Position numbers and translations under genes: made by a program. Positions 23,522-35,122 of a DNA stretch of 64,000 nt are shown here, in pieces. Within the stretch, counting starts at the first letter, position 1. Each line of letters opens with the position of its first letter. The notes beneath the pieces are model-generated. The model did not search any database. It was not told where the DNA came from and worked only from the letters and a program-made list of their open reading frames with translations. The stretch is taken from the NCBI GenBank assembly GCA_050084985.1, contig JBITNC010000001.1:191952001-192016000 (forward strand), read 5' to 3'. This DNA is from Nageia nagi. Taxonomy: Eukaryota > Pinophyta.

Positions 23522-23811
23522 TGTTGGAATTATACCCTACATATCCTTAAGTACTAAGTTAGTAGATTAATTAATTAGGACTAAGAGTATTTTTCCTAAA
23601 GTATTTCTCTAAGTATCTAGGCCTAAGTATTTATTTTTTTATTGTTATAACAAGTAATTTATCATGTAGTGATCTAAGGGTGATACATATAGTGTGAGTT
23701 GTTCATGAGAATATTATTCTCAACTTATTATTTTGTCTTGTAATGGCTTTCTTAAGCCTATAAATATGTAACTCATTTTGATGAATATAGAAGAACATTT
23801 TGGTTCTCTCA
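23522..23811 (+). repeat. 3' LTR of the non-autonomous element (290 bp)
   Basis: Same length and ends as the 5' LTR, with about nine substitutions by eye and no indels. It is followed by the CAATT target duplication. Confidence 0.92.
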
Positions 23812-25060
23812 CAATTGAGATTCCTTCTACAGAGATCATATGGCCTAGATACTAAATTTGGGAAACATAGAAGTCATATTTTGACAATTTCCATATAACT
23901 AATTTTTTTTCAATACTTCTAGAGCCAATCTCATATGATGATTATGCTCCTCCTCATTTCTTGAATATATGAGGATGTCATTAAAAAATACTATCACAAA
24001 CTTATCTAAGTACTCCTAATAGACACTATTAATCAAATTCATGAATGCTATAGGAGTCTTTGTTAAAGGTAATACCATAAAACTCATAGTGTCCATACCT
24101 AGTTTTAAAATTTGTTTTATGAGTACCTGATCCTTTAATTATCAATTGGTGGTATCTTGATCTAAAATTTATCTTTAAGAAGATAGCAACATCCTTGACT
24201 TGGTCAAATAAATCATCAATTCTAGGTAAATGATACCTATTTTTCATGGTGACCTTGTTTAGCATCCTATAATTGATACATAACCTCATAGTACCATTTT
24301 TCTTTTTCCTAAATAACACAAAATCACCCCATGGTGATACATTAGGTTTTATCAATCCTTTTTCTAGTAAGTCTTGTAATTGTGTGTTCAACTCTTGCAT
24401 CTCAATGGTGTTCATTCTATATGGAGTTCTAGAAATAGGTTCTACTCCAGGTACTAAATCTATCAAGAAATGAAATTCTCATTTTGGGGGTAATCCTAGT
24501 AGATCTTTAGGTAATACATATTTGTATTCTTTTGGCACAAGGTACTTATTTAGAATTTATACCTCCTTATCCTCTTGTTCAACTTCCTTAACTTTGACTA
24601 TGTAAATCAACTCTCCTTTTCTTATGCTCCTTTTAACTTGCATGGTTATGAGCAAGTATGGCTCAAACATCTTTTGATCACTGTACAACCTGTATCAATT
24701 TTTAGATACATCCATGTATTCTACCCCTCTCTTTTGGAATTCAATTAAAAATTTATTTACCATAAATCAATCCATACCTAAAATGATATCATAAGAGGCT
24801 AGGAGAACCACATACAAATCCCATATGATAGATCCCTTAACTAATTCTATTTCAACATCCCTAAAACATTATATAACAAGGTATTTCTATCCAGATCCAA
24901 ACTCCATTTTTCAAAACTTTTGGTGCCTTTTATATGTACTTAAATAAAGAATTTGAAATAAAACTATCTATAGCAAGATAATATATCAAAATCTTAAATG
25001 ATTTATTAGAAATTTTACCAAGGATTTGAAGAGGTGTGGGTTGTCCTCTATTCTATGCTA
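23812..25060 (-). pseudogene. Protease and N-terminal RT of the chromovirus (dead)
   Basis: Minus-strand order: protease relic (about 25,030-24,730) with ILIYYLAIDSFIS where the family has ILIDSGATHSFIS, so the catalytic Asp is lost, then SYDIILGMD. RT starts at 24,466: [31 protein letters not shown] and [20 protein letters not shown]. The catalytic motif at 23,977-23,988 reads FFND (family: Y/F-x-D-D), followed by [12 protein letters not shown] frameshift separates 24,029 from that block. The downstream RT continues at 19,911 across the inserted element. Confidence 0.85.
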
Positions 25061-26470
25061 ATCTAGTAGCTACAAAGATATGATGTTCTTTGTACTAATC
25101 CACCTTCAAGGGAAATTTATTGGCATAATGAGCTCCATAATAATTCCAACATCCATCTTTAGGACCCTTTTTCTATTCTAGAAACTTATCCTTTTATGCA
25201 TTCTTATTGACTCTTTGGTTAGGGAATCCTTGGCTATGATTCATGGAACCTTGGCTTCCATTCCTAGGGTTAAAATTTTTCTTATAGAATGATTGATTTT
25301 TTCTTTGAAAGTTATTTTTCTTATTATTCTTGCTCCCAAATGACTATTTCTCAAATTTAGGTAGGTTCTCATCCCTATAGTTATGATTATTTTCCTTGGT
25401 CTTCTTGTTACTTATCTAATATTCTTGATGCTATGCACTTTTAGTCTTCCAATAGATTTTCTTATCTTTTTCATATATAAGACTATAATTTACAAAGGTC
25501 TTCTTGATACCAAAATTATTTTCTTCTCTTTTTGTGAGGTCATAAGCTTCTTCAAGTGTCTTGGGGCTCAATAAATTCACCACAATCTTGATTTTAGGGT
25601 CTAACCCAACAAGAAACATATGAACCTTCATATGGTTCTTATCCTTAGGAACATATTTGAGAAGCTTAAAAAAATTTTGATGATAGATTTGGACACTCAT
25701 GGATCCTTGTTGTAGGGTATAGTATTCTTCATACTTTCTATCATAGTAGATTTGGGGAATGAATCTTTTATGAAATGATGTAATAAATTCTTGCCATTTT
25801 AGGTACTGAATCCCATGCTCAATCTTATAGAAATTCCACCATTCTAGAGCAATATCTAGAAAATTGTAGGTAGCCTATACAATTTTGGATTCCAAAGATA
25901 AGTTCTTCATCAAGAAGTATGTCTCTGCTTCTTTTAACCATATTGTAGCTTACTCACCCTCTTTCTTACCATTAAACTTTAGGATCTAGGCCTTCTTAAG
26001 ATCTAAAGCAAGTTCTTATTCAATTATTTCCCAAATTTGGTCATTTTTCCCTTTAGGCCTTGCTTTCTCTAGAATATATTCTTCTCTTGGAAGTTCATCC
26101 TATTGATTTAGCATATTATTTATAATCTCTTGTTATTCCTCCACCTGTTCTTGTAACTTTCTTATGGCTTCTTCACCTTCATTATTTCAGGTGGAATAGC
26201 TTGAAAAACCTCTTATTTTCATTATTAAGAACTCTTTTATTGGAATTCATCATTAGTCCATTCCTTACATTTTGACCCCTAACATTCCTTATGTTTTTCC
26301 TTACATTAGCATTCATGTGAAGGCCATTTCTAGAACCTTGTGAAAAGTTTTGTACAGCTCTTGTTATGCATCTTGGAATTACCATAATATGAGTTAAAAA
26401 AATGGTGTTATCATTAGGCTCAAGCATACTCATCTCAAATTCCTAAACTCTTATAGCAAAAGAGTCATAG
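25061..26470 (-). pseudogene. Gag of the chromovirus (dead)
   Basis: The minus strand shows a capsid-like core at 25,700-25,431 (YHQNFFKLLKYVPKDKNHM, MFLVGLDPKIK, LSPKTLEEAYDLTKREENN), a retrotrans_gag signature. A CCHC knuckle remnant at about 25,105-25,150 reads CWNYYGAHYANKFPLK, where the family has CWxCGxxHYxxxCPLK, so two Cys are lost. The N-terminal part (26,433-26,182) has a basic segment. Stops are frequent. Gag would assemble the intracellular particle. Confidence 0.75.
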
Positions 26471-26497
26471 ATCATAGGCTCAAGAGTTTGAACTTGA

Positions 26498-26511
26498 CAC
26501 TTTGATACCAA
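26498..26511 (-). other. Primer-binding site of the chromovirus
   Basis: The minus strand reads TTGGTATCAAAGTG directly after the LTR end GTGTTACA. It is an initiator-Met-type PBS (TGGTATCAGAGC) with one or two changes. Confidence 0.75.
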
Positions 26512-27865
26512 TGTAACACTACCTCTTATTTCTTGATAACATTTTCCATCTATTCCCTACATCAAAAAACTTAAAATTTATACCTATTTTTTCTTTAGTT
26601 TAAACATTCAAATGTTTTAGGAATGGACAAGGTGATCCATGTGAGCATATCAATGCTACTAGCTAGTCAACACCCACATGGTAAGATTGACTAAATCTAG
26701 AATAGCCAATCCTGATCATAATCCTTCTAATGTTCACTTCTCAATGCTCATCTCATTGGAATATGCCACATAAGTGACCCCACCATTCTTGTTTATGAAT
26801 TATGTAATATACATTTTGGTCATGGTATAGTGGTTTCCTACTCAAGGCCTATATCACCCAAGAGAATGCTCATCCACTAGGTTATTCATCCTTTTAATGT
26901 AACCCTCAAAATCATAGGTGTGGATATATTTTTCTAGTTAATATTCCTTATGAAGTGGATAAGCATAATAACCTATGGAACAATCATCATACTTTTATTT
27001 GCTAAACTGTAGGTAGTATTAGTACTAGTTACCCTTATTTGATAATCATAGTTTTATAAAATAATATTCTCATCTGACAACCTATAGAGGATATGAGACA
27101 CTAGCTTTCCCATATCTATCAATTAGGCTCACCATGGATTCTACCATCCTGATTCCCATATCTTGAGGATCCATGGGTATTGGAATAATACCCTTGAGTG
27201 GTTTTTTTTATTTTAGTAATTTTTAAGCAATGTTATAAAGATAAACCACCCCATATTCCCATAATCCTAGAAATAATAGATCTTGGATCAATTATTAGGG
27301 TTTTCTAGGTTTCATGCTTACTTTAAGCATCCAAATGTTAACTTAATCTAAAATTCATGGTAAACAAAATATCATTTACATTTAAGATAATCAAATAACA
27401 AATTCATCAAAGTATGTAAGAAGTTTCAATTCAAACTTGTTCAAGGAGTCACTAAGAATATTTAGAAGTACTATTAATTATTCCATATGCATGATGTGGT
27501 GCATAAAGTACTACTTTATAAAATTTCCACATGTAAGAAACTAATAACAAGCCCTAAGTTAACACTAAAGTCAACTACTTCTTCTAAGGAAGTGCGAAAT
27601 AGAGTGGTCCATACTCAAGGAATATTCTTTTTCTATGTCATGTAGTGATTTCTCCTAACAAAGGTTTGACTAATGAACTTTATATACACTTGTATTCATC
27701 ATTGAGATAAACCATAAATTTCATCCTTGTTGACTTAATTCAAGCTTATGATAAGATCAAAGTTCATGTTATCCTTTAAAGGATTATCACCTGGTCTAGG
27801 TCATCCTCAAGGATTATCTTTGAACCTCATTATGTAAACCATGTTTTGCTACTTAATATAATTAT

Positions 27866-27920
<55 letters not shown>

Positions 27921-30778
27921 AGTTCTTAAGAGCCTTTTTATTCAATGTCTTAAGCAATTATTTCTAAAAATGGGTATGATTCAAAATTCATTCTAACCAT
28001 GTAATAAGTTTTCCCCTAACTTAATGGTGTATATCACTTACTATGTGTTATCGAGTTGATAAATTAACTTTTTATTCATTATCTATGAATCACATATTAT
28101 TTCACATCAAAACTAGGTTATCCTACTTGTTCCATTTATAAGTGTTTAGAAACCTATAGAGTTATCTCAATATGTTATCAATATACACTTAGCTATAGAA
28201 TGTAGGTTACTTTGCTTATGATCTCTTTAGGGTCATTACAATTGTCCCTCATAAGTACATTCATAACTATGATTTTATTTCATACCCTAGTTTTATGGTT
28301 ATTCATAATGAGTATAGTATTTTTCCTTTGAGTTACAATATACTAAAGTCATATGGGAAAATTTTGATAATACTAGGTTTACATATGAACCATAGGCTAT
28401 ATTTATGTATATAAAAATTATAGCTCCATCTTGAACTTTATTTTAATACATGAGGGTTATAATCCTTCAAAAATTTAGGGTAGACCTAATTTATACATCA
28501 TGAAATATGAGACACTTGATTACATAGGTGTTCCCTTGTACTAAAGTAGGGAAATTATATCATTTAATTGTAGTGATAATTGATTATCTTCATTAAGCCT
28601 TCACTCTTTGGGTGTAGCTCCTTTCCATCTTCCAAGGATCCAAGGTTCATTAATCATGAGTACTAGAAAAGGCATTGAGTATTGAGGATCTGCAAAATCT
28701 ATTTTTCTTAACCATAATGCATCAAAATTTATTAAAACAATTCAAATTCCCTAAAGGAACTCAAGAGGTTTTATATTCCTTCTAGAGATACCTCCCTTGC
28801 TTGGTCATAGGGTAAAATATTTCATGAAAAACATTCATAATAATTATTCAAAAATATTCACTTACACACCTACTATTTCATAATCAATCACATTTCATCT
28901 CAAACTCATTAAATTTAAAATTAGAAAATATCATTTTTACACTTATTATAAAGTCTCTAAATTTTCATTTCCTTAATAAAGTTATCATCAATTCATTTGT
29001 TGTAACTATAGTAAATGAGGAGAATTTCTATTAAAGGAGATTTTTTAAAGGAGTAGGGTTAAAGTATTTTATCAAATAATTACTATTCTTGCCCCTCATT
29101 TTACCCAATCATACTAGGTATTACTTCCATTTTAAATTAATAATTTGGAATACTTGTATTCTAGCAAAGGAACCCACAATAACTTGATGTAGGTAGGGCC
29201 TTCTTACCAAAGAATACAAAGAGAGATTGATTATGTGTGGGTACAATTTTTAGACCCTTCTACACTTCTTTGATTCTATGTGGCCATGGAAAATACATTT
29301 TGAATATCTCAACATAGTATCACCTAAGATTTCAACATCTTATTTATCCTAAATTGAATTTATGATTTTTGATCTTAAATATTAACAAAAAATTGATTGT
29401 ATGGACTTATAAAAGGATGATGGGTTCATAATAGCATTCAAGAGGCATCATATATCATTAGGAGAAGACATATAAGGATTCATTGTATGCCCACTAATTT
29501 TATATATTTTCATCGAGTCCTCTTTGGGTGTTAAGATGACACAACATTACTTGCACCTCATTTTATGCATTAGATCTTAATGAGGATACACTGATTGGTA
29601 TAACATAGTCCAAAGGAAAAACTTAGCAAAAAATGAAACCTTAAATAGTCAAAGGATAAATGGATTCTCTCTTTATGGTATATCATTTATTATACCTATT
29701 ATTCTTATGGCATCATGAATGGTACTTATCTTCCAATAAAAAGGTACATAGGGTTTCAAGCAGGTATCAACGAGCTTAGTTGCAATGGTGAGAAACTCAT
29801 TCCTCAACCATATGAGATATGGATAGCATCTACAACACTTAACATGGTTTATTTCTTGAAATACCAGCTATAAGGAATCAAGTAGGTTCATTGCCATCAA
29901 GGTTATTGATCATATCTTCTTCTAATATTGCAAAGGAATACTCCACAAGATGCACAAGTGGATTATTTACTTCTAGTCATATTCCAATAGGATAGGAAGA
30001 ATAGTATACTTGTGACAATTTAATTTAAATCATCTCTATTAGTACTTGTAATATATCAAATTGTTATGCTATTCACATGGACTCAAATTAGATAAAATAC
30101 TTCTCTATTTAAAGTAAGCCTTTTTGATGATATTTATAAACTTCACAAGACCATAATTTAATTTACCTAATCATTTTTCTAGATACCTACATATGGGTAT
30201 GGACAAAGTGTACTACATATTCACATGCAATAATATGAAATAGAAACAAATACTTTTTCTTTCAAAAGTATAAAAGTTATATAAGGCTACTAATAATAAG
30301 CCTTCTTAGTTATTATCTCAACCCTTAAATACTAAAAAAAAAAGTATCAAATAAACTTCAAATGTTATGGCTAACCATATTATCTTTAGTAGTTGAAATG
30401 AAAAAAACAAAAATGGCATCTAGACACTTTGAGAAGATAATTTTTTCTCCATGGGACTCTTAGACCAAAATATTGAAAGAAGAGAGAATGATAAGGTGGT
30501 ATTTTCCTAAGGGTTATCTCTTTATTTATATCTAAGGTTGTTATAATATTTCCAAAAATGTATTTAATCATCCAACTCAACAAATTTTGTTTGTATGGTA
30601 ATTTTTTTTTTTTTTTTTTTTGTGGTAGGCCTACAATAATGTTGCTTGCAAGAATTGCATCATAGAAAAATAATTTTGACCCTTTATATTATACTACAAA
30701 TTATGTCCAATTATTTTATGGACCTAACACAAAGAAACAAGGTATGTGGGGATTGCATTTCCATTATTTTCATAAAAT
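26512..30778 (-). repeat. 5' LTR of the chromovirus, truncated (4,267 bp)
   Basis: Aligns with 12,860-17,200. The outermost ~590 bp (U3 start) are missing and sequence after 30,778 belongs to the outer element. It contains an (AT)n run at 27,868-27,918 and a 20-T run at 30,602-30,621 that are absent or much shorter in the 3' LTR. Confidence 0.85.
27868..27918. repeat. (AT)n microsatellite
   Basis: About 25 uninterrupted AT units. The matching place in the other LTR (about 14,160) has only 'atatatata', so the expansion came after insertion. Confidence 0.9.
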
Positions 30779-31487
30779 ATATGAAAGAATGATTTTTTAT
30801 TGATATTTTTTTAAAACATAATATAGAGCTAACATTTCATGAGGAGGTTTGACATGGGGTTACTTCTTAACTTCCTTTATTGTTTCTTCCTTCTCGCTTA
30901 TTTTAGTTGATACTTATCTCATTATATTGATCATGGTCTCCAATTTTTGATTAGTTTTGTAGTTAAAAGGGGTACATAAGCTTGGGTAGTTAATCTTTTT
31001 CTCTTTACTTTGCAATTCTATTTCTATGTGAAAGGGAAAGTATGGGTATTTGCAAAGATGGTTCTTCTCCCATGATGCCTTAAAATAAAAGCAAGTCTTG
31101 TGTCCTTTATCTATAATCCACCATGTACTATTGGTAAGATATTCCTTAGTGTTTCCTATCTAAATGTCTTTTTTCACCTTTCTATCTATAAACCTTGGAG
31201 TTATTTTTACATAGGTTATGCTCGGATGACATTATGGGAGTTGCTCCTCCTTTAATGTTGGATCCCAAATATTCTAAAAGATCCTAAATTGTGTGAATCT
31301 CTTTAGCATTTTTTGGTAGTGAAAAGTAATCTTGGAATAGGTCATTCCACTCTAGTGGAGTGGGAGCTTGGCCTTCCTTGATCCTCATAGAGTTTGATGA
31401 TGCCATGAAGATAACATTGGAATTTTTTCTTTTACTAAAAAAGTGTTCCAAGAGGGGGATGATCTTCCTTGAATATAAATATTCCAA
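30779..31487 (-). pseudogene. N-terminal part of the outer element's Gag-like ORF
   Basis: The open frame 31,487-31,284 contains MASSNSMRIKEGQAPTPLEW, then NDLFQDYFSLPKNAKEIHTI; the likely start is the inner Met at 31,401-31,403. After frameshifts, about 31,025-31,135 gives TWWIIDKGHKTCFYFKASWE followed by KNHLCKYPYFPF, a Cys/His cluster that could be a degenerate zinc-binding region. The frame is then cut by the chromovirus insertion and would resume at 12,859. No family recognised; called Gag-like only from its place behind the PBS and leader. Confidence 0.45.
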
Positions 31488-33096
31488 ACTCTAGTATTCT
31501 ATTATGCTTTTTATATCTAACAAATCACTTCAGGCTTATTATATGACAAATGAATACTCCCAAATCCTTCAGATGCTATACAAACATATCTAGGCCTCCA
31601 TGATGCTCAATGTCTATCATAAAGTGTCCAAAATGCCAAATGAATTATCTTTAGACTCTATTTTAAAATGTTCATATTAAAAACAATTTTTTTTTCCTTC
31701 TAATTTCATTTTTGGCTTCATAGTATCTCTAAAATATTTAAACATTGATTTTTATATTTGCATCTTATTTCCCCTACAAAATTTAAATTTTTAAACACTA
31801 AAGAAAATATACCTTTTCCCTCCTTATTTAATTTTCTTTGATAATTAAATTAAATTAAATAACTTCAAAATTTATTTAAAATTTATTTCCTCCTAATTGT
31901 TCCTAAAATAAATTAATTCTTGCAAATATTTTCAAGCTTGTAGTTTAAATTGCATAGTTAAAATTACTCAAACTTTATTTTAATTCCTTCCATGGTGGGA
32001 TGATCTAGTCCAAGTGCCAAATTAATCAAGCCTATGGGTTATGGATTCAAAAATTTAACTCCAATTCAAATTATGCCTCCTCTAATCTCAATGTTCACAT
32101 AAAAATGCTTGTAACATTCGATTTGATGTAAAATAACACCAAGTCTTAGCAATGCATGCCAAGATCTTAAATTTACAAGATCTAATGGAAAACTTTCTCA
32201 AATACATAGCAAGTTAAGCCATCCTAAGGCCAAATACTCCTCTTATGCATTTAATTCTCAAGAATATCCCAAAATTCTTATAAAAATATCTCAAAATTGA
32301 GATTCCATAATGAAAATATGTATATTCTTGTAATTTGACTCCTCTAGAATCCAAATGATCCTTAAAATTACCTCAATATGAAAATATTAAAGCATAAATG
32401 TGTCAAATTTTATAATTGAACTCTCCTAGAAGCCACACATTCTCCTTTAGTGACCTTAAAATACCAAATTCAACTCCATAATGGTTATACAATACCCATA
32501 CAATGGAAATTACCTTGGATCTAGTCCTCCTTAGCTAGAACAAACTCTCTACTTTTCCTTAAAACTTAGATATAGAGCCTTATACATCAAATGAAACTTA
32601 AACATAATGAAAAAGGTGCAAAATTTTGAAAATAAGTACTCATCAAGTTGGAAAATCCTCTTTAAATCCTTGAAAATTAGAAAATATGATCAAATGAGGT
32701 AAAATTAATTGCTATAAGGTGAGTTATAATCTCTTATACCTCCAATGTAGGCTTCATAGTATCTAGAACTAGTGATATTAGTGTCCAAATCTTAACATCA
32801 TCCTTCTAGTGTCCAAACAAGCCAAATATAAGTATCATAATGATCTCTTTGTCTCTATATATTTCCTTTGATATCCTATACTCTTGATACCAATGTGATT
32901 TTAGGATAGTACTATTATGATGTAATGTCAGGTTCCTTCAATCATCCTAGTATCTTCCAAAAGGATGATAAGATCTAATCTAACAACTTTTCTTTGATAG
33001 GATGGAGAGATATCCTTTAATCTTCTTCAAAATCAACTCCAAATAATCTTATTTGAATTTTCCTCAAGACCTTACCTAGTATGATGGGAAGATCTT
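31488..33096 (-). other. Leader of the outer element, non-coding
   Basis: About 1.6 kb between the PBS and the ORF start. It is very A+T-rich with no recognisable frame. Long untranslated leaders are common in LARD-type elements. Confidence 0.5.
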
Positions 33097-33109
33097 GGCT
33101 CCGATACCA
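33097..33109 (-). other. Primer-binding site of the outer element
   Basis: The minus strand reads TGGTATCGGAGCC one base after the LTR end ATCACA. It differs from the initiator-Met consensus TGGTATCAGAGC at one base. Confidence 0.8.
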
Positions 33110-33110
33110 T

Positions 33111-34179
33111 TGTGATAAGTCTAATATAGGCTCAATGGAATTTAGCCTAAATCCCTCAAGTATGGAATCAATTCAATAAGAAAAACCATCAAATGTAACC
33201 TAAGAGAGGTACATTAACCTCCAAATCTTTGGATCTCATAAATTAAGATAAAAAATATGCAATAATCTTAATGCCTAACTCTATATGGAAATTGGACATA
33301 AAACATCATCCACATCTAGCAATATTAACAAGATCTCAACCAATAGCATGTAAATATCCAATGCAACAATTATAGAAGTTAAATATCATGTAAATAAACT
33401 AATCATGCACTAAATATACAACATACAAGAATACAAAGAGAAATAATATAGAAATAAAAATTAATATAAATGTATTCAAATGTGAAATGGTATGAATCTC
33501 AATTATAATAATATTACAAAGAATACTATTGCACTAGGGCTCAATTTTTTAGTGTAGCAAGGCATGCAATAGGGCTTCCTTCTGTAGTAATTGTGGTAGG
33601 ATCTCAATTTTGTAGTGTATCAAGCCTCCAAGTGCAATGTGGATGTCTTTGGATACCCAAATGATCAATGTAGGGTACAATCCTCCTCATAATCCTAATA
33701 TCTAAGTATGGGTGTCTTTTGATGCCTTAAGATTCTAAATATCTCCATAAGTATGCCACATCCAATATGGATTATCTTCTTTATGTCTTGAGATAAGTGT
33801 AATCACCTAAGTGCATGCTCTACCTTGAAAGGGGTGAAATTAATGTAATAGAGATCCACTAATGCTAATTTACATCATCAAGGCTTTAATTATGCAACAA
33901 CCCAAATTAAGTGACTAATATTGCATTTACAATTAGTAATTAGCCTTGGTATTTTAATTACATAATTATTAGCATAAATAAATATAAAATAACCCATAAA
34001 AAGCTAAAATAGGCCCCTAAATCCTATAATTGGGGTAATTAATTAATCTCCAAGTGTAACTTAAAATAATTGGTCTATATCCACTAAATTTCTAAAATTA
34101 AATAAAAATACTCCTAAATTAATGTTCCCATTTATCAGAGGTGAAATGCAAAAAGCATCATAAAAATGGGGACATTACA
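33111..34179 (-). repeat. 5' LTR of the outer element (1,069 bp, internally deleted)
   Basis: The minus strand runs TGTAATGTCCCC (34,179) to ACTTATCACA (33,111). Compared with the 3' LTR it lacks about 400 bp matching 11,255-11,660, the part holding the TATA-like box, so this copy has probably lost its promoter. Confidence 0.8.
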
Positions 34180-35122
34180 AAACCAACACAACTAAATATT
34201 TAGCTATATATTATTTTGGATTTTATGTATATTTATTAAAGATTCATTTTTCTCTTATGGATCTGCATCAATATTTTCTCATCTACATTCTTCTTCATCA
34301 TATCCTCCTTCAATAAGAGAATGTCTCATTGGACTTGGAGATTACACATTGAGAAGTAGAAGAATTAGAATAATAATATTTAAATGAAGTAGCAAAATAG
34401 AATGTGGATAGGTATATTATTTTTACTATTTTTTTTAATCTTTCTTAAGTTGCACCTTAATCATAAGTAATGTCTACATCTGTTATCAAATTCCTAAAAA
34501 TTTATACCTCATCATAACTTTTATAGTAATATTCCTTTTTAAATATACCTTGATATAAAGTATTAATTTTAATCTTCATATCATTTTATAATTACATTGG
34601 ATCCTTATTAAAAATATATTTATTTAAATCTTAAGCCATCAACTTGGCTCTCTAAAATCCAATGCTAATAGACATCTTAATTATGCTTTCCATTTCCCTA
34701 TATACATATTCATATAAATACAACTGCTGATAGTTTTGAAGATGTGAAAAAATATGATATTTAGGGTTCTTTATTAAAAATGAGAAAATGAGGTACTCAA
34801 AGAGATATAATAAGAATGCTTTATGATAATATAAAATAGTTAAAAATTTAAAACAATGAGGTTGTAACATATATTAATAATATGAGATCACAAGTTGCTT
34901 ACAATTTGATGATTATTGTAGTAATATATATGCCTAGATTGCAAGTTGCTAATATTATCCTTCTATTTGTAATAGTAATTCTTGTAACACACTATTTTAT
35001 CCCTAATCAATAATGTTTATACTCATCTTTTGATTATCTATTCCATCATACACTGTTACCTTATTCTAAAGGGATGTGATGATCCACAATAGAGGTGTTA
35101 TTATCAATTAATCTTATAATCA
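34180..35122. other. No gene recognised; A+T-rich spacer between inverted LTRs
   Basis: No domain, LTR or tandem repeat could be supported. The 72-codon minus frame at 34,652-34,870 has no family features. Confidence 0.55.

Larger units (their letters stand above)
19912..23811 (+). mobile_element. Young non-autonomous Copia-type LTR element carrying a peroxidase fragment
   Basis: A complete 3,900-bp element: 290-bp LTRs (19,912-20,201 and 23,522-23,811), a 5-bp target duplication CAATT (19,907-19,911 and 23,812-23,816), a PBS for initiator tRNA-Met, and polypurine tract AAAGGGGAGAA before the 3' LTR. It sits in the chromovirus RT in the opposite orientation. By eye the LTRs differ at about 9 of 290 positions (about 97% identical), the lowest divergence of any LTR pair here. 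The internal region encodes only a Copia Gag head joined to a long acidic Cys-rich protein, and carries a class III peroxidase cDNA fragment in its leader. There is no protease, integrase, RT or RNase H, so movement would need an autonomous partner. Confidence 0.9.
12860..30778 (-). mobile_element. Chromovirus (Ty3/gypsy) with ~4.9-kb LTRs, 5' end truncated
   Basis: Two long direct repeats (12,860-17,791 and 26,512-30,778) flank a gypsy-type internal region in minus-strand order gag, protease, RT, RNase H, integrase, chromodomain. The ends are TGTAA...TTACA. A polypurine tract abuts the 17.8-kb end and an initiator-Met PBS abuts 26,512. The RT is interrupted by a younger element at 19,912-23,811. 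About 590 bp of the 5' LTR are missing at 30,778, so no target duplication can be checked. All ORFs are broken, and the RT and integrase catalytic motifs are mutated. Confidence 0.85.
10788..34179 (-). mobile_element. Outer non-autonomous LTR retrotransposon, split by a nested chromovirus
   Basis: Related LTRs lie at 10,788-12,242 (3') and 33,111-34,179 (5'), in the same orientation, with a polypurine tract next to the first and an initiator-Met primer-binding site next to the second. That fixes the minus strand as coding. After removing the chromovirus (12,860-30,778), the internal region is only about 3 kb. It carries one decayed ORF and no protease, RT, RNase H or integrase motif. This fits a TR-GAG or LARD-type element moved in trans. 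I could not find an exact 5-bp target duplication: the left flank is 'caacg' and the right flank 'aaacc'. Confidence 0.75.

Noticed and set aside
10788-34179. Clean target-site duplication for the outer element
   Set aside because: Flanks are 'caacg' and 'aaacc'; 'ccaac' occurs near both ends but at different offsets, so it is not a reliable duplication.
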